This document shows positions 39,888 to 51,142 of a stretch of DNA of 64,000 bases, in pieces; positions within the stretch are counted from its first letter, which is position 1; each line of letters opens with the position of its first letter. The notes below the pieces were generated by a model. The model had not been told where the DNA came from and did no database searches. It worked only from the letters and a program-made list of their open reading frames with translations. Location: the NCBI RefSeq assembly GCF_017676385.1, contig NZ_JAFFZN010000008.1:154210-218209 (forward strand), written 5' to 3'. A program made the position numbers and the translations under genes. The DNA comes from Streptomyces spirodelae. GTDB lineage: Bacteria; Actinomycetota; Actinomycetes; Streptomycetales; Streptomycetaceae.

Positions 39888-41035
39888 CCGGCAACCCGTC
39901 TGTGTCCTGTCTGGACGAGCTCCCCATCCGGGACGAGCTGCGCGGCAAGTCCCCCTACGGCGCGCCCCAGCTGGACGTGCCCGTACAGCTGAACACCAAC
40001 GAGAACCCCTACCCGCTCCCCGAGGAGCTGGTGGCGCGGATCGCCGAGCGGGTCACCGAGGCGGCGCGCGAGCTCAACCGCTACCCCGACCGGGACGCGG
40101 TCGAGCTGCGCACCCAGCTCGCCCGTTATCTCTCCCGTACGGCGGGCCACACCGTCGCCCTTGAGCAGGTGTGGGCGGCCAACGGCTCCAACGAGGTGCT
40201 CCAGCAGCTCCTCCAGGCGTTCGGCGGCCCGGGCAGGACGGCGCTGGGCTTCGAGCCGTCGTACTCGATGCACGCGCTGATCTCCCGCGGCACCGGCACC
40301 GGCTGGCTGTCGGGGCCGCGCAACGACGACTTCACCATCGACACCGAGGCCGCCGTCGCCACCATCGCCGAGCACAAGCCGGACATCGTCTTCATCTGCT
40401 CGCCCAACAACCCCACCGGCACGGCCGTCTCCCAGGAGACGGTGCTGGAGCTGTACGAGGCCGCGCAGGCGGCGCGGCCCGAACGCGGGGCGCTGGTGGT
40501 GGTGGACGAGGCGTACGGCGAGTTCTCGCACCACCCCTCGCTGCTGCCGCTGATCGAGGGCCGCCCGACGCTGGTGCTCTCGCGCACCATGTCCAAGGCG
40601 TTCGGCGCCGCCGGGCTGCGGGTGGGCTACCTGGCCGCCGCGCCCGCCGTGGTGGACGCCGTCCAGCTGGTGCGGCTGCCCTACCACCTCTCGGCCGTCA
40701 CCCAGGCGACCGCGCTGGCGGCGCTGGAGCACACCGACACCCTGCTGGGCTACGTCGAGCAGCTGAAGGCCGAACGGGACCGGCTGGTGAGCGAGCTGCG
40801 GGCCATCGGCTGCGAGGTCACCGCCTCGGACGCCAACTTCGTGCAGTTCGGCCGCTTCGACGGCGCGGCCGGATCGCACGCCGTGTGGGAGGCACTGCTG
40901 GCCCGCGGCGTACTGGTCCGGGACAACGGGGTCCCCGGCTGGCTGCGGGTCACGGCGGGCACGCCGGAGGAGAACGACGCGTTCCTCGACGCGGTGCGAG
41001 CCGTGACGAAGGAGCTGAAGGAGAAGAGCGACTGA
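39884..41035 (+). CDS. hisC: Histidinol-phosphate aminotransferase
   Basis: HisC is a PLP-dependent fold-type I aminotransferase. The 383-residue product has [10 protein letters not shown] (about 38-47), [11 protein letters not shown] (about 168-178), VDEAYGEFS and the PLP lysine in [17 protein letters not shown] (about 234-250, Lys about 239). The GTG start overlaps the hisD stop (GTGA), which implies coupled translation and settles the start although the frame is open upstream. Confidence 0.96.
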   Translation: MTGNPSVSCLDELPIRDELRGKSPYGAPQLDVPVQLNTNENPYPLPEELVARIAERVTEAARELNRYPDRDAVELRTQLARYLSRTAGHTVALEQVWAANGSNEVLQQLLQAFGGPGRTALGFEPSYSMHALISRGTGTGWLSGPRNDDFTIDTEAAVATIAEHKPDIVFICSPNNPTGTAVSQETVLELYEAAQAARPERGALVVVDEAYGEFSHHPSLLPLIEGRPTLVLSRTMSKAFGAAGLRVGYLAAAPAVVDAVQLVRLPYHLSAVTQATALAALEHTDTLLGYVEQLKAERDRLVSELRAIGCEVTASDANFVQFGRFDGAAGSHAVWEALLARGVLVRDNGVPGWLRVTAGTPEENDAFLDAVRAVTKELKEKSD

Positions 41036-41625
41036 TGACGCGCAAGGGCCGGGTGGAGCGAACCACCAAGGAGACCTCTGTCGTGGTCGAGATCGACCTC
41101 GACGGCAAGGGCGATGTGGACATCTCCACGGGCGTGGGCTTCTACGACCACATGCTCGACCAGCTCGGCCGCCATGGCCTGTTCGACCTCACCGTCAAGA
41201 CCGAGGGCGATCTGCACATCGACAGCCACCACACCATCGAGGACACCTCGCTGGCGCTGGGCGCCGCCTTCAAGCAGGCACTCGGCGACAAGCGCGGCAT
41301 CGTACGGTTCGCCAACGCGTCCGTGCCGCTGGACGAATCGCTGGCGCAGGTGACCGTCGACCTGTCGGGCCGCCCCTACCTGGTGCACACCGAACCCGAG
41401 GGCATGGCACCGATGATCGGCAGCTACGACACCACGATGACCCGGCACATCCTGGAGTCCTTCGTCGCCCAGGCGCAGATCGCGCTGCACGTCCACGTGC
41501 CGTACGGGCGCAACGCGCACCACATCGTGGAGTGCCAGTTCAAGGCCCTGGCCCGCGCCCTGCGCTACGCCAGCGAGCTGGACCCGCGGCAGACGGGGAT
41601 TCCCTCCACCAAGGGCGCCCTGTGA
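41035..41625 (+). CDS. hisB: Imidazoleglycerol-phosphate dehydratase
   Basis: A 196-residue monofunctional HisB, without the phosphatase half found in enterobacteria. It removes water from imidazoleglycerol phosphate using two Mn ions. The signature metal motifs are [23 protein letters not shown] and [10 protein letters not shown]. The ATG shares one base with the hisC stop (TGATG). Confidence 0.96.
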   Translation: MTRKGRVERTTKETSVVVEIDLDGKGDVDISTGVGFYDHMLDQLGRHGLFDLTVKTEGDLHIDSHHTIEDTSLALGAAFKQALGDKRGIVRFANASVPLDESLAQVTVDLSGRPYLVHTEPEGMAPMIGSYDTTMTRHILESFVAQAQIALHVHVPYGRNAHHIVECQFKALARALRYASELDPRQTGIPSTKGAL

Positions 41626-41786
41626 CCGGGCTCGCGGCGCTGCTGATCTTCGTCGGGCTGTTTCTGGCCGGCGGGGCGATCTCGTTCTGGAAGCAGCAGT
41701 TGCCCAAGGGCGTGATCGTGCTGCTCTCCCTGGCGTCCGCCATGTGTCTGGTGGCCGGAATCCTGCGGTTGGAGTGGTGGTCATGA
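41622..41786 (+). CDS. Small membrane protein inside the his operon, 54 residues
   Basis: Start GTG 41622 overlaps the hisB stop (GTGA) and the stop overlaps the hisH start (ATGA), so translation of the three is coupled. The 54-residue product has two hydrophobic helices ([19 protein letters not shown] and [19 protein letters not shown]), joined by the short loop FWKQQLPK, and ends EWWS. Similar short proteins appear at this spot in other Streptomyces his operons as I recall, but no function is known. A membrane tether or regulator of the pathway is only a guess. Confidence 0.8.
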   Translation: MTGLAALLIFVGLFLAGGAISFWKQQLPKGVIVLLSLASAMCLVAGILRLEWWS

Positions 41787-42439
41787 CGACGGACAACGCC
41801 AAGGACGTCGTGGTCTTCGACTACGGCTTCGGCAACGTCCGCTCCGCCGAGCGCGCGCTGGAGCGGGCCGGGGCGCGGGTCGAGATCACCCGCGACTACG
41901 ACAAGGCGATGAACGCCGACGGTCTGCTGGTACCCGGGGTGGGCGCCTTCGCCTCCTGTATGGAGGGGCTGGTCCAGGCGCGCGGCCACTGGGTGATCGG
42001 GCGGCGGCTGGCCGGCGGCCGGCCCGTGCTGGGGATCTGCGTCGGAATGCAGATCCTCTTCTCCCGCGGTATCGAGCACGGCCAGGAGGCCGAGGGGATG
42101 GACGAGTGGCCCGGCACCGTCGGCCCGCTCAAGAACGACGCGGCCCACCCGGTACCGCACATGGGCTGGAACACCGTCGAAGCCCCCGCCGACTCGCGGC
42201 TGTTCGCCGGGCTGCCGGCCGACGAGCGCTACTACTTCGTACACTCCTACGCTGTGCACGACTGGGAGCTGGAGGCCACCAGCCCGGCCCTCAAGCCCCC
42301 GCTGGTGAGCTGGACGACGCACGCCGACCGCTTCGTCGCCGCGGTGGAGAACGGCCCGCTGTGGGCCACCCAGTTCCACCCCGAGAAGTCCGGCGACGCC
42401 GGAGCACAGCTGCTGAAGAACTGGATCGGAACCCTGTGA
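41783..42439 (+). CDS. hisH: Imidazole glycerol phosphate synthase, glutaminase subunit
   Basis: HisH hydrolyses glutamine and passes ammonia to HisF. The 218-residue class I amidotransferase has the nucleophile in LGICVGMQ (Cys about 87) and the His/Glu pair in QFHPEKSG (about 198-205); [14 protein letters not shown] is the family N-terminus. ATG 41783 overlaps the preceding stop. Its partner HisF is three genes on. Confidence 0.96.
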   Translation: MTTDNAKDVVVFDYGFGNVRSAERALERAGARVEITRDYDKAMNADGLLVPGVGAFASCMEGLVQARGHWVIGRRLAGGRPVLGICVGMQILFSRGIEHGQEAEGMDEWPGTVGPLKNDAAHPVPHMGWNTVEAPADSRLFAGLPADERYYFVHSYAVHDWELEATSPALKPPLVSWTTHADRFVAAVENGPLWATQFHPEKSGDAGAQLLKNWIGTL

Positions 42440-42459
42440 CCCTGGAGAGCGAGAGCGCC

Positions 42460-43188
42460 GTGACCACCAACCGGCTTGAGCTGCTGCCCGCCGTGGACGT
42501 CCGCGACGGACAGGCCGTCCGCCTCGTGCACGGCGAGTCCGGCTCCGAGACCTCCTACGGCGACCCGCTGGAAGCGGCACTGGCCTGGCAGCGCGCCGGC
42601 GCCGAGTGGCTGCACCTGGTCGACCTGGACGCAGCCTTCGGCACCGGTGACAACCGGAAGCAGATCGCCGAGGTGGCCCGCGCCATGGACATCAAGGTCG
42701 AGCTGTCCGGCGGCATTCGCGACGACGCCTCGCTGGAGGCCGCGCTGGCCACCGGCTGCCGCCGCGTCAACCTGGGCACGGCGGCGCTGGAGGCTCCCGA
42801 GTGGGTGGCCAAGGTCATCGCCGAGCACGGCGACAAGATCGCCGTCGGCCTCGATGTGCGGGGCACCACGCTGCGCGGCCGGGGGTGGACCCGGGACGGC
42901 GGCGACCTGTACGAGACGCTGGCCCGGCTGGACTCCGAGGGCTGCGCCCGGTACGTCGTCACCGACATCGCCAAGGACGGCACGCTCAAGGGCCCCAACC
43001 TGGAGCTGCTGCGCAACGTGTGCGCACGTACCGACCGGCCGGTCGTCGCCAGCGGTGGTGTCTCCTCGCTCGACGACCTGCGGGCCATCGCGGGCCTCGT
43101 CCCCGAGGGCGTCGAGGGCGCGATCGTGGGGAAGGCCCTCTACGCCAAGGCGTTCACTCTCGAAGAAGCGTTGGAGGCGGTTGCCTGA
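42460..43188 (+). CDS. priA: PriA, bifunctional HisA/TrpF isomerase
   Basis: In Streptomyces and mycobacteria this (beta-alpha)8 enzyme does two Amadori isomerisations: ProFAR in histidine and phosphoribosylanthranilate in tryptophan synthesis. The 242-residue product follows the HisA family ([21 protein letters not shown], with the catalytic Asp) and has the second Asp in [12 protein letters not shown], with GGVSSLDDL near the end. The dual role is taken from family knowledge and fits the absence of trpF beside trpE, trpC, trpB and trpA. GTG 42460 behind GGAGAGCGAGAG is preferred; GTG 42436 overlaps the hisH stop and is an alternative. Confidence 0.93.
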   Translation: MTTNRLELLPAVDVRDGQAVRLVHGESGSETSYGDPLEAALAWQRAGAEWLHLVDLDAAFGTGDNRKQIAEVARAMDIKVELSGGIRDDASLEAALATGCRRVNLGTAALEAPEWVAKVIAEHGDKIAVGLDVRGTTLRGRGWTRDGGDLYETLARLDSEGCARYVVTDIAKDGTLKGPNLELLRNVCARTDRPVVASGGVSSLDDLRAIAGLVPEGVEGAIVGKALYAKAFTLEEALEAVA

Positions 43189-43604
43189 TGGCCGGAATAC
43201 ACCGGGTCGCGTCCGGCGGTCCCTGGGAGGAGCAGTTCGGGTACTCCCGTGCTGTAGCACTGCCCAACGGCCTGGTGCTGGTTGCCGGTTGCACCTCGGT
43301 GGTCGACGGGGTGATCACTGAAGGCGGCCCGTACGAGCAGACGGTCAACGCGTTCGGCGTCGCTCTCGAAGCACTCGAGGAGTTCGGCCTCGGCGCTGCC
43401 GACGTCGTGCGCACCCGCATGTACGTCACCCACACCCGCGACGTGGACGAGGTCGGGCGGGCTCACAAGGAACTGTTCGGCGAGGTCCGCCCAGCGGCCT
43501 CGATGATCGTCGTATCCGGGTTCATCGACCCCAGCCTCGTCGTCGAGGTGGAGGTCGAGGCGTACCGGGACCAGCAAGGCGCGCAAGGAGCACAAGAGGC
43601 ATGA
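43188..43604 (+). CDS. RidA/YjgF-family protein
   Basis: A 138-residue Rid protein. RidA hydrolyses reactive enamine/imine intermediates from PLP enzymes. The core motifs are [44 protein letters not shown] and the active-site Arg in [12 protein letters not shown]. RidA homologues are common beside amino-acid genes; here it sits between priA and hisF with start and stop overlaps (TGATG, ATGA). Not all Rid subfamilies keep the activity, but the Arg is present. Confidence 0.88.
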   Translation: MAGIHRVASGGPWEEQFGYSRAVALPNGLVLVAGCTSVVDGVITEGGPYEQTVNAFGVALEALEEFGLGAADVVRTRMYVTHTRDVDEVGRAHKELFGEVRPAASMIVVSGFIDPSLVVEVEVEAYRDQQGAQGAQEA

Positions 43605-44359
43605 CCCTCGCGGTCCGAGTCATCCCCTGCCTGGACGTGGACGGCGGCCGGGTCGTCAAGGGCGTCAACTTCCAGAACCTGCGCGATGCGGGCGACCCGG
43701 TCGAGATGGCCAAGGTCTACGACGCGGAGGGCGCCGACGAGCTGACGTTCCTGGACATCACCGCCTCCTCCGGCGACCGGGAGACCACCTACGACGTGGT
43801 CCGCCGCACCGCCGAGCAGGTGTTCATCCCGCTGACCGTCGGCGGCGGGGTGCGCACCCCCGAGGACGTGGACAAGCTGCTGCGCGCCGGGGCCGACAAG
43901 GTGGGCGTCAACACGGCGGCCATCGCACGCCCCGAGCTGATCCGGGAGATCTCCGAACGGTTCGGCAGCCAGGTCCTCGTCCTGTCCGTGGACGCCCGCC
44001 GCCGCGCCGAGGGCACCGGCTTCGAGGTCACCACGCACGGCGGCCGCCGCGGCACCGGCATCGACGCCGTGGAGTGGGCCCACCGCGCCGCCGAACTGGG
44101 CGCCGGGGAGATCCTGCTCAACTCCATGGACGCGGACGGCACCAAGGACGGCTACGACACGGAGATGATCGCCGCCGTCCGCAAGCACGTCACCATCCCG
44201 GTGATCGCCTCCGGCGGCGCCGGCCGCCTCGACCACTTCCCGCCCGCCATCGGCGCCGGGGCCGACGCCGTACTGGCCGCCTCCGTCTTCCACTTCGGCG
44301 ACCTGCGGATCGGCGAGGTCAAGGAGACCCTGCGGCAGGCCGGGCACCCGGTGCGCTGA
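43601..44359 (+). CDS. hisF: Imidazole glycerol phosphate synthase, cyclase subunit
   Basis: HisF is the (beta-alpha)8 cyclase that works with HisH. The 252-residue product has the start [20 protein letters not shown] with the catalytic Asp, [20 protein letters not shown] and the second acid in [17 protein letters not shown]. Length is normal. It is the last gene of the operon; the convergent SIMPL gene ends 40 nt away and no clear terminator is visible. Confidence 0.96.
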   Translation: MTLAVRVIPCLDVDGGRVVKGVNFQNLRDAGDPVEMAKVYDAEGADELTFLDITASSGDRETTYDVVRRTAEQVFIPLTVGGGVRTPEDVDKLLRAGADKVGVNTAAIARPELIREISERFGSQVLVLSVDARRRAEGTGFEVTTHGGRRGTGIDAVEWAHRAAELGAGEILLNSMDADGTKDGYDTEMIAAVRKHVTIPVIASGGAGRLDHFPPAIGAGADAVLAASVFHFGDLRIGEVKETLRQAGHPVR

Positions 44360-44399
44360 GGGGCGCCCCGGGGCCCGGTCTCGCTGTGCTTCGGCTCCC

Positions 44400-45038
44400 T
44401 CACCTGAGGGCGAAGCCCAGCAGGACGGCGCCCTGGACGGTGACCTGGCCCGGCGACAGATCCCCCTCGCCCGAGGGCGCGTCGACGGCGTGGCTCCGGT
44501 ACCGGGAGGCGAGGGGGCCCTCGGGGTCGACGTCCTCGATGTGTACCACCGCGCCGAGTGCGACCCCGGCCGCCTCCGCGTACAGCTCGGCCTTGCGGCG
44601 TGCGGCGGCCACCGCCTCGGTGCGGGCGCGGGCGCGCAGTCCCGGCTTGTCCCGTACGTCGAAGTCCACACCGTCCACCCGGTTGGCGCCCGCCTCCACG
44701 GCGGCCACCAGCAGCGGCTCAAGCGCGTCCATCTCCGTCAGCGTCACCGAGAAGTCGGCCTGGCAGCGGTACCCCAGGAACTTCCGGCTCGCGTTGTACC
44801 CCTCCCACTCCGTGCGCAGCCCCAGCTGTGACGACGAGACCGCCGTGTCCGGCACACCGTGCTCCCGGAACGTCCGCCTCAGCGCCGCCACCCCCTCCCG
44901 TGCCGAGCCGAACGCGCCCTGGGCCGTCTGCTCGATGCGGTCCACGGCGATGCGCAGCCGCACGAGGTCGGGGGTGGCGTTCACGCTCGCGGCGCCGTAG
45001 ACGCTGATACCCCACGGGCTGTCGATCTTCATCTGCAT
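44400..45038 (-). CDS. SIMPL-domain (DUF541) protein
   Basis: A 212-residue protein with a SIMPL/DUF541 domain over most of its length: WGISVYGAASVNATPDLVRLRIAVDR, LGLRTEWE, RKFLGYRCQADFSVTLTEMDALEPLL and NRVDGVDFDVRDKPGLRARARTEAVAAARRKAELYAEAAGVALG are in family order (shown in parts). Unlike many members it has no signal peptide from the chosen start. Function is unknown; relatives form large oligomers or are stress-linked. ATG 45038 is used; ATG 45032 is close by. Confidence 0.82.
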   Translation of the reverse strand: MQMKIDSPWGISVYGAASVNATPDLVRLRIAVDRIEQTAQGAFGSAREGVAALRRTFREHGVPDTAVSSSQLGLRTEWEGYNASRKFLGYRCQADFSVTLTEMDALEPLLVAAVEAGANRVDGVDFDVRDKPGLRARARTEAVAAARRKAELYAEAAGVALGAVVHIEDVDPEGPLASRYRSHAVDAPSGEGDLSPGQVTVQGAVLLGFALR

Positions 45039-45115
45039 GCGGGTAGTCAAACACGCGTGCGCTGTGGCGGGTGGACTGGTCCGCTCAACTCCCTTGGCCG
45101 GGCTACGATCGGCGC

Positions 45116-45475
45116 ATGAAGCGACGGTCGGCAGGATGGTGGCTCCAGGCCACGGCGCTGGGGCACGGGGCGATCGGCGCCGTGCTCTACCGCGATGTTT
45201 TGGCACAGCTCGCCCGCGACGGGGTGGTCAACTCCGTACCGGACCGTGGGGACCGGGCGGCGGCCTTCTGGTTCATGGCCGCTGCGCCCGCGCTGTGGAT
45301 GGGCGGCCGGTTGCTCAGCTCAGCGGAGCAGCACGGCGACGCCGCCGCCCAGCGCGCCGCGGGGGCCGTGCTGGTCGGCGTCGGCGCGGTGGGAGCCACG
45401 GCCATGCCCAAGGGCGGCTTCCCCGCCCTGGTCGGCATTGGCGGCCTGCTCCTGCGGAGGGCCCGACGGGGGTAG
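45116..45475 (+). CDS. Small integral membrane protein (DUF6463-like)
   Basis: A 119-residue protein with about three hydrophobic segments: WWLQATALGHGAIGAVLY, AAAFWFMAAAPALWMGGRLL and AVLVGVGAVGATAMPKGGFPALVGIGGLLL. The layout resembles the DUF6463 family, of unknown function. ATG 45116 stands 6 nt after TACGAT, a leaderless arrangement, and no ribosome-binding site is seen. It is divergent from the SIMPL gene. Confidence 0.7.
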   Translation: MKRRSAGWWLQATALGHGAIGAVLYRDVLAQLARDGVVNSVPDRGDRAAAFWFMAAAPALWMGGRLLSSAEQHGDAAAQRAAGAVLVGVGAVGATAMPKGGFPALVGIGGLLLRRARRG

Positions 45476-45480
45476 GGCGC

Positions 45481-45606
45481 TGGTCGCACGAATGCGCTAC
45501 ACCCGCGACCTGGGTCCGTGACAAGGCAGGTTGGAAGATCATCGCGGCCCAGCGACGCGGTTGTCGCGTGAGGCCGCCGGACAGTCGGACGGCCCGCCTT
45601 GGGTAG
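45481..45606 (+). pseudogene. Possible remnant of a SnoaL-like/NTF2-fold gene
   Basis: The frame ending at TAG 45604-45606 contains ATWVRDKAGWKIIAAQ, which resembles the last strands of SnoaL-like NTF2-fold proteins (pattern TWVWxRxxxGWRIAAxH). What precedes it is the out-of-frame end of the membrane-protein gene and what follows does not fit. No start is available. I read it as a worn 3' fragment. Confidence 0.3.
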
Positions 45607-45634
45607 TCGTGAGGCCGACTGACCCGGTCAGCCG

Positions 45635-46072
45635 TCAGTTCTTCTTCAGCTCCTCGGCCAGCATCACAAGGATGCCGCTGGGACCGCGGAGGTACGTGAG
45701 CTTGTAGACGTCCTCATAGGTCGCCACACCGCGCAGCGGACGGCATCCGTGCTTTGCGGCTGTCTCAAGGGCTGCGTCGATGTCGTCGACTGAGAATGCG
45801 ACGCGATGCATGCCGATCTCGTGGGGACGAGTGGGCTCCGACTCGATGGCTTCGGGGTGGATGTACTCGAAGAGCTCAAGGCGGCCGTGACCATCTGGCG
45901 TCTGGAGCATCGCAATGTTGGCGTGATTGCCGTCGAGGCCGACGGCGGTGTCGGTCCACTCGCCACTGACCGTGTCACGGCCGACGACCGTGAGGCCGAG
46001 GTCGGTGAAAAAGGAGATCGCTGCTTCGAGATCCCGAACGGCGATGCCGACGTTCTCGAGTCTGATGGCCAT
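45635..46072 (-). CDS. VOC-superfamily (glyoxalase-like) protein
   Basis: A 145-residue protein with the two beta-alpha-beta-beta-beta modules of the vicinal oxygen chelate fold: IRLENVGIAVRDLEAAISFFTDLGL and RVAFSVDDIDAALETAAKHG. Potential metal ligands are Glu in RLELFEY and HR in GMHRVAF and Glu near MLAEEL. It could be a lyase, dioxygenase or resistance protein; the substrate is unknown. ATG 46072 is 7 nt after TAGCAT (leaderless spacing). The slightly lower GC and some A/T-ending codons set it apart from its neighbours, which may mean transfer. Confidence 0.82.
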   Translation of the reverse strand: MAIRLENVGIAVRDLEAAISFFTDLGLTVVGRDTVSGEWTDTAVGLDGNHANIAMLQTPDGHGRLELFEYIHPEAIESEPTRPHEIGMHRVAFSVDDIDAALETAAKHGCRPLRGVATYEDVYKLTYLRGPSGILVMLAEELKKN

Positions 46073-46466
46073 GCGCGGCATGCTAGCGGGCCGGGCCGCG
46101 GAAGGAGCCCCGCCATGACCCCACTGTGTCCCGCACAGCGGGGTCACCCCCTGAACCGGTGACGTACCGAACGGTGGGAGCTGAGGGCCCAGGCGGTGCC
46201 GAGGTCGCCCGGGCCACCGACTGCGTCGTACTGCTGCGGCGGCACCCGGCGCACGACGCGAAGCCGGTTCCGGCGGTAGGGGCATGACGGGTCGGCCCCG
46301 ATCCAACCTGTTCACCCTGCCGACATGAAGTCCCCCAGGGAACGAAGCACTGCGCGCGCTGCAAGAAGCAGATCTACCTCTGAAGGGCGGCGGATGTCAC
46401 CTTCAGGCGCCCCGACTCGTCCAAGAGGTGGACACTCAACTGCCGTTCCCGCAAGAAGGAGCCTCC
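46073..46466. other. Gap with a hairpin and a zinc-ribbon-like remnant
   Basis: In 394 bp without an intact gene, TGACCCC-A-CTGTG (46116-46128) pairs with CACAG-C-GGGGTCA (46134-46146), a 12-bp stem with one mismatch. From 46288 to the TGA at 46381-46383 one frame reads PTCSPCRHEVPQGTKHCARC, a C-x2-C-x10-C-x2-C zinc-ribbon pattern, then KKQIYL. It has no start codon and an in-frame TGA at 46285 just before, so it is at most a gene tail. Confidence 0.35.
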
Positions 46467-46823
46467 GTGTTCACCGCTTACCTCGTGGTCACCCTTCTCA
46501 CCTCCGTCGCCAACGGGGCGGCCGCCATCGCCAACTTCATCGGCCACGACTACCCCAAGAGCCAGGCTGACAAGTTGGGCGTGCCCCGGTCTTGGATGCT
46601 TCCCCTGGGCACACTGCTGGGGGCGGGCGCGCTGGGGTTGTTGGCCGGGTTCGCCGTGCCGGTGCTGGGCGTGCTCTCCGCCGGCGGGCTCGTGCTGTAC
46701 TTCCTCGGTGCGTACGGTGCGCACGCGCGGGTCCGTGACCGTCAGCTGGGGCCGTGGGCCGTGTTCTTCTGCCTGGCGGTGGCCGCCCTGGCCCTGAACC
46801 TGGCCCACCACGGTTACTGGTGA
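46467..46823 (+). CDS. DoxX-like membrane protein
   Basis: A 118-residue protein with four hydrophobic segments: FTAYLVVTLLTSVANGAAAIANF, WMLPLGTLLGAGALGLLAGF, VPVLGVLSAGGLVLYFLGAY and WAVFFCLAVAALALNLAHH. The order, with PKSQADKLGVPRSW in the first loop, fits DoxX/DoxX-like proteins, of mostly unknown role in redox stress. GTG 46467 has AAGGAG 6 nt before it. The frame is open further up, but without signals. Confidence 0.8.
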   Translation: MFTAYLVVTLLTSVANGAAAIANFIGHDYPKSQADKLGVPRSWMLPLGTLLGAGALGLLAGFAVPVLGVLSAGGLVLYFLGAYGAHARVRDRQLGPWAVFFCLAVAALALNLAHHGYW

Positions 46824-46833
46824 GCTGAGGGCA

Positions 46834-46856
46834 CGCCCCGTCAGGGGCGCGGGGAA
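46834..46856. repeat. Dispersed Streptomyces repeat, copy 1 (complement)
   Basis: The complement reads TTCCCCGCGCCCCTGACGGGGCG, also found at about 52098-52121, and a diverged form at about 58965-58990. It overlaps the end of the methyltransferase gene and supplies its last codons (RSPRP) and TGA. The GCCCC/GGGGC arms can form a terminator hairpin for both convergent genes. Confidence 0.75.
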
Positions 46857-47587
46857 CGATCCGGCGCCGCAGTCGCGACCACCAGGCGGCACCGCGGGGA
46901 GCCGTCGTCGCGGCGTCCGAGTTCAGGGAGCGGCCGCAACGCCACATCGAAGCCCGCGGCCAGCAGATCGCGGTGGACTTCGGCCAGCGGCCAGGTGCGG
47001 TAGTACATCACGAACGGCGGCCGCCACACCGCGTTCCGTACCCGCATCGCCGCGTCGAAGCCGAGCAGCGTCCAGTACGCCGCCGTGCCGGGGCGCTGCG
47101 GCGCCGTCATCGGGAACGCGAACGTGCCGCCCTCCCTCAGGGCCGAGCGCACCTGCGCGAACAGGTGCGGGCGTTCGGCGGGGAGGAAGTGGCCGAACGC
47201 GCCGAAGCTGACCACCAGGTCGAAGGTTCCGGGCCGGAACGGCAGCGCGTGCGCGTCGCCGCGCACCCAGTGCGGGGCGGGCGGCGGGGTGGTGGCGTAT
47301 GTGTATCTGGCTTCCGCGAGCATGCCGCTGCTGAAGTCCACACCCACCGTGCGGCCCGTGCACACCTCGCGGAGCACCTGGGTGCCCGCGCCGGTGCCGC
47401 AGCACAGGTCGAGCCCGTCGGCGTACGGGCCGTGCTGCTTCAGGGCGCGGGTGGTCGCGGCCAGGATGTCGTCGGGGGTGCGGTAGGAGGTGTGGTCGAA
47501 CTTGGGCGCCAGGAGGTCGTAGCCGCGCTGGACGGACGAGAGCGCTTGGCGCGCCAGCTCGGGGAGGGTGGGCCGCTGGGTGGTCAC
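46841..47587 (-). CDS. Class I SAM-dependent methyltransferase
   Basis: A 248-residue methyltransferase. SAM-binding motif I is LDLCCGTGAGTQVL (about 61-74), motif II VGVDFSSGMLAEA, then WVRGDAHALPFRPGTFDLVVSFGAFGHF. The substrate is unknown; such proteins can act on small molecules. Inner GTG 47587 is preferred to GTG 47596 because TACAGT lies 6 nt before it (leaderless spacing). It lies 25 nt after sdhB on the same strand. Its C-terminus is made by a dispersed repeat. Confidence 0.85.
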   Translation of the reverse strand: MTTQRPTLPELARQALSSVQRGYDLLAPKFDHTSYRTPDDILAATTRALKQHGPYADGLDLCCGTGAGTQVLREVCTGRTVGVDFSSGMLAEARYTYATTPPPAPHWVRGDAHALPFRPGTFDLVVSFGAFGHFLPAERPHLFAQVRSALREGGTFAFPMTAPQRPGTAAYWTLLGFDAAMRVRNAVWRPPFVMYYRTWPLAEVHRDLLAAGFDVALRPLPELGRRDDGSPRCRLVVATAAPDRSPRP

Positions 47588-47612
47588 CCGCCCCACTGTA
47601 GGCGGGCAGAGA

Positions 47613-48349
47613 TCACCGTTTGGCCGCGGCCCGTACGTACTCGCGGTTCATCGCGGCGATGGACGGCATCGGGATGCCCTTGGGGCAGGCCGTGGCGCAC
47701 TCGCCGGTCAGGGTGCAGCCGCCGAAGCCCTCGGCGTCCATCTGCTCGACCATCCCCAGCACCCGGCTCTCCCGCTCGGGGGCGCCCTGCGGCAGTACGT
47801 TCAGGTGGTTCACCTTGGCGGAGGTGAACAGCATGGCCGAGCCGTTCGGGCAGGCGGCCACGCAGGCTCCGCAGCCGATGCACTCGGCGTGCGTGAAGGC
47901 CGCGTCGGCGGCCGGCTTGGGCACCGGCGTGGCATGGGCCTCCGGTGCCGCGCCGGTCGGCGCGGTGATGTAGCCGCCCGCGCCGATCACCCGGTCGAAC
48001 GCCGACCGGTCCACGACCAGATCCCGTACGACGGGAAAGGCAGCGGCCCGCCACGGCTCGATGTCGATGGTGTCGCCGTCGGCGAAGTGCCTCATGTGCA
48101 GCTGGCAGGTGGTGGTGCGCTCGGGACCGTGCGCCTGGCCGTTGATGACCATTCCGCAGGCGCCGCAGATGCCTTCGCGGCAGTCGTGGTCGAAGGCGAC
48201 CGGCTCCTCGTCGCGCTCGATCAGCGTCTCGTTGAGGGTGTCGAGCATTTCCAGGAACGACATGTCGGGGGAGATGCCGGACACCTGGTAGGTGCGCATC
48301 TCGCCGTCCGCCGAGGCGTTCTGCTGGCGCCAGATCCGCAGGGTGAGGT

Positions 48350-48353
<4 letters not shown>
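47613..48353 (-). CDS. sdhB: Succinate dehydrogenase/fumarate reductase iron-sulfur subunit
   Basis: The 246-residue subunit that carries electrons from the flavoprotein to the membrane anchor. An N-terminal plant-type [2Fe-2S] domain has [11 protein letters not shown] and then TCQLHM (about 58-90). The C-terminal ferredoxin domain has [12 protein letters not shown] (about 150-161) and later [12 protein letters not shown] (about 210-221), giving the [4Fe-4S] and [3Fe-4S] sites. ATG 48353 overlaps the sdhA stop (ATGA). Confidence 0.95.
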
Positions 48354-50304
<1,951 letters not shown>

Positions 50305-50308
<4 letters not shown>

Positions 50309-51051
50309 TTCACCACTCCCGTCATGACGCCGATCGGTACGGAGAGGAAGCCGGCGGTGATCACCAGCGCGAGGAGAGTGGCGCCGGCCTTGAGCAGCCG
50401 TGCGGCGCCGGGTCGGGTCACCCCGAGGGTCTGCGCCGCGCTCCAGAAGCCGTGCCGGATGTGCAGTCCGACGGCGAGCATGGCGACGCTGTAGATGACG
50501 TTCGCGTACCAGTTCTGGAAACCGGCGACGATGTTCTCGTACGGGTGGCCCTCCTGGCCGCGTGGATTCACCGTGCCGGTCGTCAGGTCGAGGACGTGCC
50601 AGACGATGAACAGCGCCAGGATGATCCCGCCCCAGCGCATGGTGCGGGTGGCGTAGCTCGCCTGCCGCCGCTGGTGCTGGTACTTGACCGGGCGGGCGGC
50701 GATGTCGCGCCTGCTGAGCTGATAGGCGCTGACGCCGTGCAGTACGACGGCCGCGAGCAGCACCACGCGCGCGATCCACAGGAACCAGCCGTGCCGCAGC
50801 AGTGGCTCACCGAGGGTGCGCAGCCAGTGCGCGTAGCCGTTCATCTCCTCGGGGCCGAAGAAGACCTTCAGGTTCGCGAACATGTGCACGAGCAGATAGG
50901 CCAGCATCAGCAGCCCGGTGACCGCCATGACCGTCTTCTTGCCGATCGTGGAGCCCCACAGGGTGCGCACGAAGCCACCCCGCGGCCGGTCCGGTGGCCG
51001 GGGTCCGGGGCGCTGGGAGTGGGGAGTACGGGTAACCGTCGCCATGGTCAT
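50305..51051 (-). CDS. sdhC: Succinate dehydrogenase cytochrome b subunit (single anchor, B-type)
   Basis: A 248-residue membrane anchor with five helices ([103 protein letters not shown]). Histidines in LVHMF, LHGVSA, VWHVLD and LHIRHGF are in the places used for two haems in single-anchor enzymes. No sdhD is present, consistent with an sdhCAB operon. ATG 51051 and ATG 51045 are both possible. It is divergent from a LysR gene over 91 bp. Confidence 0.92.
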
Positions 51052-51085
51052 GAAAGGTAGGTACGGAGCCCGGCATCAGTCCAAG

Positions 51086-51122
51086 ACATAGTACGGCTGC
51101 GAACGATAGTCCTTGCCTATCG
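51086..51122. promoter_or_regulatory. LysR-type operator between sdhC and the LysR gene
   Basis: CGATAG-TCCTTGC-CTATCG (51104-51122) is a perfect inverted repeat with the ATAG-N7-CTAT spacing of LysR recognition sites. A further ATAG lies at 51088-51091, about one helical turn and a half upstream. The box overlaps the expected -35 of the LysR gene, whose -10 is TATGCT (51131-51136), so autoregulation and control of sdhCAB are likely. Confidence 0.7.
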
Positions 51123-51142
51123 CGAATCCGTATGCTTGCCGT

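Noticed and set aside
46083..46364. - strand open frame of 93 codons
   Set aside because: No ribosome-binding site, biased composition, and it covers the hairpin and zinc-ribbon-like fragment in another frame.
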